The notes under the pieces: model-generated
What the model saw: the letters and a program-made list of their open reading frames with translations, nothing else
Told to the model about the DNA's origin: nothing
Databases searched by the model: none
Position numbers and translations under genes: made by a program
In this document: positions 35,726 through 43,850 of the stretch, piece after piece
Layout: each line of letters starts with the position of its first letter
Position numbering within the stretch: position 1 is the stretch's first letter
From: Apium graveolens
Taxonomy: Eukaryota; Streptophyta; Magnoliopsida; Apiales; Apiaceae
NCBI RefSeq assembly: GCF_009905375.1
Contig: NW_027417692.1
Span: forward strand, 1-64,000
Reading direction: 5' to 3'
DNA length: 64,000 nt

Positions 35726-36653
35726 TGTTAGGTAATGAATACAACATAGAGGGGGTGAATGTGTTTTAGTTGTTTTTAAGGCTTTTTGAATGTTTGTTAC
35801 TTGGTGAACAGAGCAAATTAGAAATGGAGTAATATTATGTTAACTGAAATTAAAATAGTGCACACAATATTTCAGAACTCACTTAATTTTGTTTAAAATC
35901 AAGCTAGTGGTTTGCTACAAATCCTGGGTTCTTTGTAAGTAAAGAACTCAGCTTCTTTCTTGAGAGAGTTACAAGAAAAACTAGATCTGTTTGATGCAAT
36001 ATAAAAGCAAAGGACCGATGTTTACTTTATAGATTAGTAAACACGGGTTTACGCAGCATGCAATAGAATGTACTACTTTTTTAGACTTTTCAATCTAAGT
36101 GATTAGATCGTTTATAGGCATATTGACTTATCGATATCTCTGAGATCTCTAATGAAATATTTGACTTGTCGATATCTCCAATCTTCATGTCTTCATTTTA
36201 ACTTGTCGATATCTTTGAGTTCTCTATATGCAAAGTGACTTGTTGATATCTTCAATCTTCATATCTTCATTTGACTTGTCAATATCTCTAGGACTTCTCG
36301 ATAGGCCAATTTGGACTTATCGATAAGTTATTATGGTGTTCTCGAATGACTTCTCTATATGACCTGATCTGTGACTTGTAGATATCTTGACTTAGAATAT
36401 TTTTCCCAGAACAGATTTATTCAACTCCAAGTTTCTTCACAATTTCTCTGAGGCATGATCTTCTTGATTTTCTTCCAGAGTTTATTCTTAGGCTTGAGAC
36501 TGTTTACAGAAAAATACTCCAGTCCAATCTTTGACATTTTTACAGACTCGAGTAATACAATACAAAATACAAATTTAGATTATCATACAACTAATTCTTA
36601 GGGCTGCCAATTTGACTTAGTCTTGTTATGATATAGGCATGTCTTGCACAACA
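35726..36653 (-). repeat. Copia-C 3' LTR (928 bp)
   Basis: In plus orientation it starts TGTTAGGTAATG and ends TTGCACAACA. Next to it, on the minus strand, is a polypurine tract, so this is the downstream LTR of a minus-strand element. It contains eight variants of GACTTRTCGATATCT between 36125 and 36387. No second copy is in the window. The left flank bases are GCCAC. Confidence 0.85.
36125..36387. repeat. GACTTRTCGATATCT motif array in copia-C LTR
   Basis: Variants start at 36125, 36163, 36200, 36237, 36273, 36292, 36314 and 36373, typically 20-40 bp apart. The same core appears at 58988-59036 in the non-coding gap upstream of the copia-C ORF (ACTTATCGAGAA). This parallels the TCAACGGAT array in the copia-2 LTR but uses a different word. 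Confidence 0.8.
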
Positions 36654-36665
36654 ATCCCCCCTAAT
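36654..36665 (-). other. Copia-C polypurine tract
   Basis: The minus strand reads TTAGGGGGGAT directly before the LTR start TGTTGTGC. The copia-2 tract is TAGGGGGAGAT. Bases 36666-36840 are the 3' untranslated part, with nothing else seen. Confidence 0.85.
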
Positions 36666-36840
36666 TTGTGAGAAGATTGCTTATCACAAATTCATGCCTG
36701 GTAACAAGACTAACCCCAAGTTACAATAAAATATTACAGATTACATAAAAATTGACAGAAATACAAGTATAAATTTTATACATTGAATGATTACATGAGT
36801 TTGATGGATACATTCGTTACATAAAATCCTCACAGCCTGG

Positions 36841-39800
36841 CTATTTTCTAATAAGGTCCTTATGAGTTACTAGCACTTGAAGTTCTTCTATAATTTTAGT
36901 ACCTCTTAGAGCTTCCACAAGTTTGAGCCACTCATCTAATGAATAACCATTCAGGTAACCAGCTTTGAATCTTGAAAATCTGTCAGATTTTATATTTAGA
37001 AAGTGTCCATCCTTTGAAAGTCTGCTCAACCCCTTTGCCTTGAGCTCATTTGATCTTTGTTCAATTCTTGCAAGTTCTTCTGCATATGTTCTATTTTTTT
37101 CTTCCTTTTCAGCCTTTGCTCTTGCATTTATTTCATCCATTTCTCTCACACATACACATAATACAGTCTTCCAAGCCCTTGTAATAGTGTCTTTATCTCT
37201 CATCAAGTTGATAACTCTTTTGAATTATGTGGTTGAAAGTGTATCAATTAGGTTACTGCCAAGTAGAGTGAAAGTACCATCATCATAATATATCCTGATT
37301 TCTATATAAGATACAACCCAGACTCTGACTATTTCTTCAGCCAGCTGTTGAAAGTATTCTCCATCTGTGATGCACCAATTTAGTGGCAGGAAATCAGATT
37401 GATCATAACAATTCCAGATAGCCCTTTCAGTAACTTGCAATTTCTTTGGTTTTCTTCCAACATATTTGTAATGAGTTTTGACTGGTGGCTTCAATGAGGG
37501 TAGGTTTGTGATTTTCTTCAAGGTGGATTGGATAGATGTGATTGATATATTGAGTAGGGTGTTTGCAGTTGGCTTGTACAAGAATTTTGGCTTAGGGTTC
37601 AAAGATAGTTGGTTGTTTAAGCTTGTAGGTGTAGTGGTTTGAGCAAGTTGGATTTGGATTGAATGGACATTTTGCTTTGGTTCTAAATCATCCTCCTCAT
37701 TCTTCTCTCAGCACCCTTCTTTTCATCATTTCCCTTATTCTTGGCATCTCTTTTCTTCTCATTTTCTTTACTTCCAGTTGCCTTGGAGGATTGACTTGGA
37801 TTTGAGCCAGAAGGTTTTTGATCATCTTTCTTGTGCTCATCATCATCCAAGTCATCCTTATTGATTGAAATTTTGGCAAATTGGCTTCAGGATCTCTCAA
37901 GTATCTCCCCAACAGCTTGATCATTTCTTTATCTTCAACAATCTTGTACTGCTTAGTCTTCAAGTCTGTCTCCAAAATCATATTCAACTTTTTTTTGCCA
38001 TGACACACTGTTTAGGAATTCGGAAGTGTATGCAATATTTGGTGGTTGGACAGATATATGCTACTCCCTTACTTGGCTGTAAATATGCTTCTGGAAAAGT
38101 AGCTACTTGAGCCTTCTTCAATTCAGTTAGCAGGAGAGTGTCTTCATGAATCACTCTGTTGACTTTATTTATCAGAATGACCAACTCAGATGCCCTTCTT
38201 TTTATGAGATAAGGAAGGGACACCTGTATACACCTATCTACCCCTGTCATTTATGTTGACCACAATTCTCTTCTCCTGAAAATTATCCCTTGTCACCAAG
38301 ATCACCCTTATAAAATTTATTGTCTTATCCAAGGCCTTCTTGTATGTGAAAAAGTTGTTGTTTAGAGAAGCCCTGAGATCCTTGAGCAATTTATCAAATT
38401 CCCTGCTCAGACTAGGTCCCTCAGCTGCTTTGATAAGCATCTTCATTCCAACATCAACTTCTTGAGATTTTCCTTTATTAGCAGCTTGGACAACTTGGGT
38501 AGATAGTCTTAATAACCTAGCTTTTATCTCCCCCTTAATCTTGTTAGCAGGTAAGATGAGAGGTGTAGGGATTTCAGGACTCACAGCTTCTGGGAGTGCA
38601 GGCAATGGGATGTTGAGTGCACCCATGATGGCTCCCAAAGACACTGAATTTTGCATTTGGAGGTGCTTGTGATAGTCCACCAGGGTCTGGATATTAGCCT
38701 GTTGACTTGCCACCATTGCTGTGAGTTGTAATACTTGATTTGTCAAGGACTCATTTGTTGATTGCAGAGTGGAGACTTTAGTTTGGAGAGCTTGGATCTA
38801 CAATTTGGTTGATGTAGAGATGGGTTGTTGAGAGCTTGAAGTGAGAGAAGTGCCAAAAGTGGCTTGCACAACTTCCTTTATGCCTTCCATCAAAAGAGCT
38901 GAAGGCTCATATCTACTTTGATGAAGTTAATTCAACTTGAGTTTAGTGTCATTTGAATTTGCAATGTGCTGTTAAACCACTTCATGCAGAGCCAAAAAGA
39001 TTGCATGAGATTTTTGATATTTGTATCCACTGTAGTTAGATCAAATCTTGCCATCTGTTCTGCAACAGTCTTGAATTTTGATTTGATCTCAACTTGTGAA
39101 GGGATAATCTCATCCATATTTTCCCTCACCATCTTTCTGATTTTATCCCGATGACCAGTCAGAGTTACTTGCATTACTTTACCAAAGAGGTGAAAAGCCT
39201 TGATTTGAGCCTTGTAAACTTCACTAACTACATCATACACTTCGTGTGGAGTGAGAACCTTGGCATTACTCCCTAAAATAGTGACATATTCTTCTCTGAA
39301 TCTTTCCAAGACCTCATCCATCTCCAACGTGAAGTCCTTAGATAGCCAAACATCCACATTTCCATCATGCTCAACTTTATTTACTATTTTCTACTTTTGA
39401 TTTTCAACTTATTCATTATAGGTAAACAGAATTGCCTGATAGTCTTGATTTGACATATCTGAAGTGAGTAGATGTTGTGTAATGTTTGCAAGGCCTGAGA
39501 ACTGATCAACTAGAAGGTCATCCACAGTATTTGGTTGGGATTGAGTATTTTGTAACCACTATTGGATTGGGTTAGAGAGTTGTTGTGTGGGATTGACTTT
39601 TGATGGTTGGTCATTTGGATTTGAGGTGGAGGGAAGGGATTCAATAGAACCATATGTAACAAATGTCACAGTTTGACTCACAGGGTGACCTGTGATTATG
39701 ACAGTTTGTTGTTCTCCACTTGTGGTGGGAACCTCCATTAGGATTGGAGGGGAGTTAACTAGGTTACCGTCATGTACTCTAGTCTCAAACCCTTGTATTT

Positions 39801-39983
39801 CTTTCAAAACACTGTCACTTGAATGTGATGTACTTACCTCCCCCATAGCAGGATCATTGGAAATTGAACTCCTAGCTTCAATTGTGAGTGCAATCTCAGC
39901 TAGGGTTTTGAGGGGAGTTTTTCCTGCAAGAGGAACCTCCAATTGAATTGGAGAGGATTTAGATAGCTCCCCCTCATAAGTAC
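36841..39983 (-). pseudogene. Copia-C extra ORF (ORF3), middle and C-terminal part
   Basis: Minus-strand remains of a very long protein, homologous in position and style to ORF3 of copia-2. Open pieces run 39983-39559, 39357-38932, 38746-38234, 38250-37984, 38008-37697, 37602-37225 and 37206-36841. Frameshifts and stops lie between them. Visible parts are a Ser/Thr-rich low-complexity stretch, a helical segment (MTNQVLQLTAMVASQQAN), a Lys-rich linker and a folded C-terminus (AIWNCYDQSDFLPLNW, then YIEIRIYYDDGTFTLL). It ends about 190 bp before the 3' LTR, as in copia-2. Upstream it is split from 53455-53779 by copia-2. Confidence 0.78.
39979..39983. repeat. Left target-site duplication of the TRIM/copia-2 unit (AGTAC)
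   Basis: AGTAC directly before TGTTGGG. It is repeated at 53450-53454 directly after the copia 3' LTR. Confidence 0.88.
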
Positions 39984-40316
39984 TGTTGGGTATATCCAGC
40001 ATCTTGCCTATTCGAAACGTGGCGCTGGCTGTTCCCTTTAAGGGAATAAAGTAGCACCTCACTAACACTCCGGAGTTTTGGTGCAAGTGGTAAGCGCTGA
40101 GGTCCTAAGAAGTGGTATCAGAGCAGGTCACGTGTTCGAGTCCCAACGTAAGGCATTTGCTTGGTGGCAATATGCTGGGGGGGGGATTGTTGGGTATATC
40201 CAGCATCTTGCCTATTCGAAACGTGGCGCTGGCTGTTCCCTTTAAGGGAATAAAGTAGCACCTCACTAACACTCCGGAGTTTTGGTGCAAGTGGTAAGCG
40301 CTGAGGTCCTAAGAAG
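39984..40316 (+). mobile_element. TRIM-like miniature LTR element
   Basis: Two identical direct repeats (39984-40114 and 40188-40318) flank a 73-75-bp interior. The first repeat begins TGTTGGGTATATCC. The interior starts with an initiator-Met PBS (TGGTATCAGAGC, 40113-40124) and ends with a G-rich tract (40177-40185) just before the second repeat. This is the TRIM layout: short terminal repeats, PBS, polypurine tract, no coding capacity. The repeat lacks a clear CA end. The repeats are identical, so the unit is recent. Confidence 0.75.
40083..40145 (+). promoter_or_regulatory. tRNA-like A-box and B-box pair within the TRIM-like unit
   Basis: GGTGCAAGTGGTAAGCGC resembles a tRNA D-arm and Pol III A box (4-bp stem with loop AAGTGGTAA). 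About 45 bp on, GTTCGAGTCC is a good B box. The PBS lies between them. A second A-box copy is at 40285-40302, without a B box. This is suggestive of a tRNA- or SINE-derived segment, but the T-stem pairs poorly, so it is not a functional tRNA gene. Confidence 0.45.
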
Positions 40317-40331
40317 TGCTCTGATACCAAT
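40317..40331 (+). other. Fusion junction with tRNA-iMet 3'-end sequence
   Basis: TGCTCTGATACCAAT lies between the TRIM-like repeat and the copia LTR. GCTCTGATACCA (40318-40329) equals the 3' terminal 12 nt of plant initiator-Met tRNA including CCA, in the sense orientation. It is the inverse complement of the PBS at 40113 and 41364. Confidence 0.75.
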
Positions 40332-41361
40332 TGGTAGGAATGTATGTGCATTAGTTTGATGATATGTTTAACAAAATACTTAAGTAGAAATTTAGTGTCT
40401 GTAGCCTCAACGGATAAGACCACTTTGGCTATCCGTTGATGGTGTAGCTTTACTTAGAAATAAGTTTAGTGTTGTAGCATATTTCAGTCTCTGTATTTAA
40501 AATGTAATTCTTGGAAGTTGAGAGAAACTATGAGTCATGTTGACTACTAGATGATATGCAGATAGGAAGGCCAATTGTAAATACTTCATGCCTTGTAATT
40601 TTGTATAAGTGAAGTGGTATCAACGGATGACTTAAAGACCTTCAACGGATAAGAAGCTAAGCTTCAACGGATGTCTCTAAAGCTTCAACGGATAAAGTCA
40701 TCAACGGATAACATCCTTCAACGGATGAGTGCATCAACGGATGAAAGTTTCAACGGATGTTCTGATGATTAGCCGTTGATAAGAGGTAGTTGTACCTACA
40801 GACAGAGGCACATGGGTTGATAGAGACAACTGAGATGTGGTAGCCGAATTTCAGGAACAACAGAAAAAGCAGCCGTTCTTCTCTGGTACAAAGATGCAAT
40901 AGTCAACAAAGTACTGGAGTGAACAGGAAAAGAAGCAAGTGAAGATCTTATTTTATTACTGTATTTTATATTGTTCTTCACTTGTACACTTGGTAATATA
41001 TAAACCAAGTAGAAGCTAGTAATCAGATGTGAGATTTTCCAGAGCTGTTTAGAAAAACATTGAGAGAAAATTCATCTAGTTTGTACTAGGATGCAGCTGT
41101 GATCAACATTGTTTAATCACAGATTTTCTAAAATATCATCTCTGGTGGAACAACAAATCCACCAGAAAAGTTTTTAAGGTCTGTTGTGTTCTTTACATTT
41201 GTGCTTGAATATATATCTGTCTGCATTAGTTTAAAGCAATTCACACACTTGTTCTTCTTGAACACACAACCTTCATAAACTGCTCAAAACTTGAAAAAGT
41301 TTTGAGATTTACATTCAACCCCCCTTCTGTAAATCTCATTGTTAGTCCACTAGGAATAACA
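40332..41361 (+). repeat. Copia-2 5' LTR (1030 bp)
   Basis: It runs TGGTAGGAATG to GGAATAACA. It contains an array of eight TCAACGGAT words (40620-40758) and an inverted pair (TCAACGGAT 40407, ATCCGTTGA 40432). The 3' copy (52422-53449) matches almost perfectly. Confidence 0.93.
40620..40758. repeat. TCAACGGAT array in copia-2 5' LTR
   Basis: Exact copies start at 40620, 40642, 40664, 40684, 40701, 40718, 40734 and 40750, so spacing shortens from 22 to 16 bp along the array. A variant AGCCGTTGA follows at about 40771. The text between copies differs, so this is not a simple tandem repeat. The AACGG core resembles plant MYB-type binding sites. That is an inference only. Confidence 0.88.
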
Positions 41362-41363
41362 AT

Positions 41364-41375
41364 TGGTATCAGAGC
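41364..41375 (+). other. Copia-2 primer-binding site (initiator-Met tRNA)
   Basis: TGGTATCAGAGC two bases after the 5' LTR. It is an exact match to the plant initiator-Met tRNA complement. Confidence 0.93.
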
Positions 41376-41422
41376 AAGCTCTTGACATACAAAGAGTTTA
41401 AAGATCTTGGAATCTAACAAAG

Positions 41423-42526
41423 ATGAGTAAGAAGGATATTGGAGTAAAGATCCCAGTTCTTGACAAAGACAATTATCACCATTGGAAGGTGAAAATGCAC
41501 CTTCATCTGCTCTCCCAAGATGAAGGTTATGTAAACTGCATTGAGAATGGTCCTCACATTCCCCACAAAGTAGCAACAGTTGCTACAGCCACAGTTGCTG
41601 TTGGTCAATCCATTCCAAAACCTAGAGCAGAATGGACAATGGAAGACACAGAAGAAGTCCACAAGGATAAGAAGGCTATGAACATTTTGTTTAATGGTCT
41701 TAACATGGATATGTTTGATAATGTGATAAATTGCACAACTGCCAAAGAGGTTTGGGACACAGTTCAACTACTGTGTGAAGGTACAGAACAAGTGAAAGAA
41801 AACAAAATGCAGCTTCTCATTCAACAGTATGAATACTTTCATTTTGAAGAAAATGAATCTTTAAATGAAACATTCAATAGATTTCAAAAGCTGTTGAATG
41901 GACTGAAGCTGTATGGAAGAGTGTACCAAGTGAAGGATTCAAATCTCAAATTTTTAAGATCCTTGCCAAAGGAATGGAAACCCATGACTGTCTCCTTAAG
42001 AAACTCTCAAGATTATAAGGACTTCACTCTTGAAAGATTGTATGGAATCTTGAAGACTTATGAACTAGAGCTGGAACAGGATGAGGTATTGGAGAAGGGG
42101 AGAAAGAAAGGAAGTTCAGTTGCATTGGTAGCTGAAAATGAGAGGAAATGCAGACAAGAAACTGCGAGATCTACATCAAACTCCAAAGATGGTATAAGAA
42201 GTCAGGAATCAAGCAAGGGGAAAGAGCAAGCTGCTGAAAATGAAGACAACTCCAGCCAAGATGACTCAGATGGAATTGATGAGCATCTTGCATTTCTGTC
42301 CAGAAGATTTGCAAAGATGAAATTCAAGAAAAACACTAGAGCCACTAAACCTCACAAAAACACTGTGGACAAATCCAAGTTCAAGTGTTTCAATTGTGGT
42401 ATAAGTGGACACTTTGTAGGTGAGTGCAGAAAGCCAACTTCTGAAAAGAAGAAATTTGAACAAGTAGATTACAAAAAGAAATATTTTGATCTGCTCAAGC
42501 AAAAGGAGAGGGCTTTCATTACTTAA
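41423..42526 (+). CDS. Copia-2 gag, capsid and first zinc knuckle
   Basis: ATG at 41423, 367 residues. The N-terminus is MSKKDIGVKIPVLDKDNYHH, followed by the copia gag helical core resembling the UBN2 family (DKKAMNILFNGLNMDMFDNV, QDYKDFTLERLYGILKTYEL). A charged linker follows, then a zinc knuckle CFNCGISGHFVGEC at about residue 322. It ends KERAFIT followed by TAA GAA. The downstream sequence continues in the same frame as gag without similarity loss, and copia-A has TAG at exactly the same codon. This product would form particles and bind the RNA. Confidence 0.92.
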   Translation: MSKKDIGVKIPVLDKDNYHHWKVKMHLHLLSQDEGYVNCIENGPHIPHKVATVATATVAVGQSIPKPRAEWTMEDTEEVHKDKKAMNILFNGLNMDMFDNVINCTTAKEVWDTVQLLCEGTEQVKENKMQLLIQQYEYFHFEENESLNETFNRFQKLLNGLKLYGRVYQVKDSNLKFLRSLPKEWKPMTVSLRNSQDYKDFTLERLYGILKTYELELEQDEVLEKGRKKGSSVALVAENERKCRQETARSTSNSKDGIRSQESSKGKEQAAENEDNSSQDDSDGIDEHLAFLSRRFAKMKFKKNTRATKPHKNTVDKSKFKCFNCGISGHFVGECRKPTSEKKKFEQVDYKKKYFDLLKQKERAFIT

Positions 42527-43837
42527 GAAAAGGACTGGGCAGCTAATGGAGATGAAGAGGATGAAGATGTGGAGTATGTCAACCTTGCTCTCATGGCTGA
42601 TTCTGAAGAAAATGAAGTTAGTTCATCAAGCAATCAGGTAATCACTACTGACTTAACACAGCTTACTAAAGAAGAGTGCAATGATGCCTTTAATGACATG
42701 TCTACTGAATTGTATCATTTGCGTGTATCTCTTAAATCTCTTGCTAAAGAAAATAGTAGGATTAAAGAGAACAATCTGTTTTTAAGTAACAGAAATGCTT
42801 TGTTAGAAGATAAGATGATTGACCTAGAGAAAACTAAGTTGCATTGTATATCTGTTGAAAATGAACTAGCTGAATCTGTTAAGAAAGTAGAAATACTTTC
42901 CAATCAATTAGAGAAAGAGCAAGAGGTGATTAAAGCCTGGAAGACATCTAGGGATGTAAGTGCTCAAATTGCTAAGGTCCAAGGAATTGAATCATTCTGT
43001 GAAACTGCCTGGAATAAAAATAAAAAGAAACTAGAATTAATTGATGGACTGTCAACGGATGTGGAATCAACGGATGATGAAAGTTATCCGTTGAAGGAAG
43101 AAAAGGAGCATCCGTTGAAGGTTCCTCAATTAAAATAGGCAGATGTTTCTAAAAGAGAGAATCTAAAGAAACTCAACAAAAAGTTTGGTTCAACCTCAAA
43201 GAACTTTGTCAAAGAAGAAGCAAGCACATCCAAAGATGTCAGTAAGGTGAATGTAGGGCACATGACCTTAGAACAGTTAAATAATAGGCTCAAGATGGTT
43301 GAGGATAAAAAGGAATCTAAAAGAAAATCCAACAGAAATGGGAAGGTAGGAATTAATAAACACAACAATTACACACCTGATAGGTATGCTCCTAGAAAAA
43401 GCTGTGTGCATTGTAGTAGTGTTAATCATCTATCTGCTAATTGTAAATCCATTAAGAAGACTCCCATAACTGTACCCTCTTCTATGCCTAATATGTCTGC
43501 ATCACCTCTACATGCTATGCCTGTTATGTCTCAACAAAATCCTTATGCACATTTTGTAAACATGCCATATTTTAACAATCCTTATCTTGCTGCATGTAGT
43601 ATGCCTCAAATGCCATACAATATGCCCATATGGAATAACATGTTTGCACAATCAATGCCTAATAATTTTACAAATGTGCTAAATGATTCTGTGACTAACC
43701 CTACACCTCAACCAACTACATCTAAGACCAAGGTTGACTCAAACTCACCTAAGTCTAAAGATGCAGGAGGAATGAAGTCTAGGAGAAAGGCTAACAAGAA
43801 TGGACCCAAGGAAACTTGGGTACCAAAATCAAATTGA
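42527..43837 (+). CDS. Copia-2 gag extension: coiled coil and second zinc knuckle (after in-frame stop)
   Basis: The same frame as the preceding gag. It is open 42569-43138, ends in TAG (43136-43138), and is open again 43139-43837. The first part is a Lys/Glu/Asn-rich likely coiled coil (ALLEDKMIDLEKTKLH, NELAESVKKVEILSNQLEK). Next is a short stretch encoded by the TCAACGGAT word, reading STDVESTDDESYPLK. The second part holds CVHCSSVNHLSANC (C-X2-C-X4-H-X4-C) and a Met/Pro/Asn-rich tail, ending ETWVPKSN and TGA. To be translated from the gag start, two stops must be read through, so this part may be expressed rarely or not at all. Confidence 0.7.
43052..43118. repeat. TCAACGGAT/ATCCGTTGA cluster in copia-2 gag
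   Basis: TCAACGGAT at 43052 and 43067, ATCCGTTGA at 43086 and 43110. The second and third form an inverted pair with a 10-nt gap. They encode STD and YPL/HPL peptide pieces. Confidence 0.85.
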
Positions 43838-43850
43838 TTGATTTTATGGT

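Noticed and set aside
40083..40145. True tRNA gene
   Set aside because: A and B boxes are plausible but the acceptor and T stems do not pair well and no anticodon arm is evident.
40105..40423. Minus-strand frames across the TRIM-like unit
   Set aside because: They arise from the duplicated 131-bp terminal repeat and have no homology.
40620..40758. CRISPR-like array in the copia-2 LTR
   Set aside because: The repeat is 9 bp with 7-13-bp gaps, in a plant retrotransposon LTR. There is no CRISPR repeat length, no cas genes and no leader.
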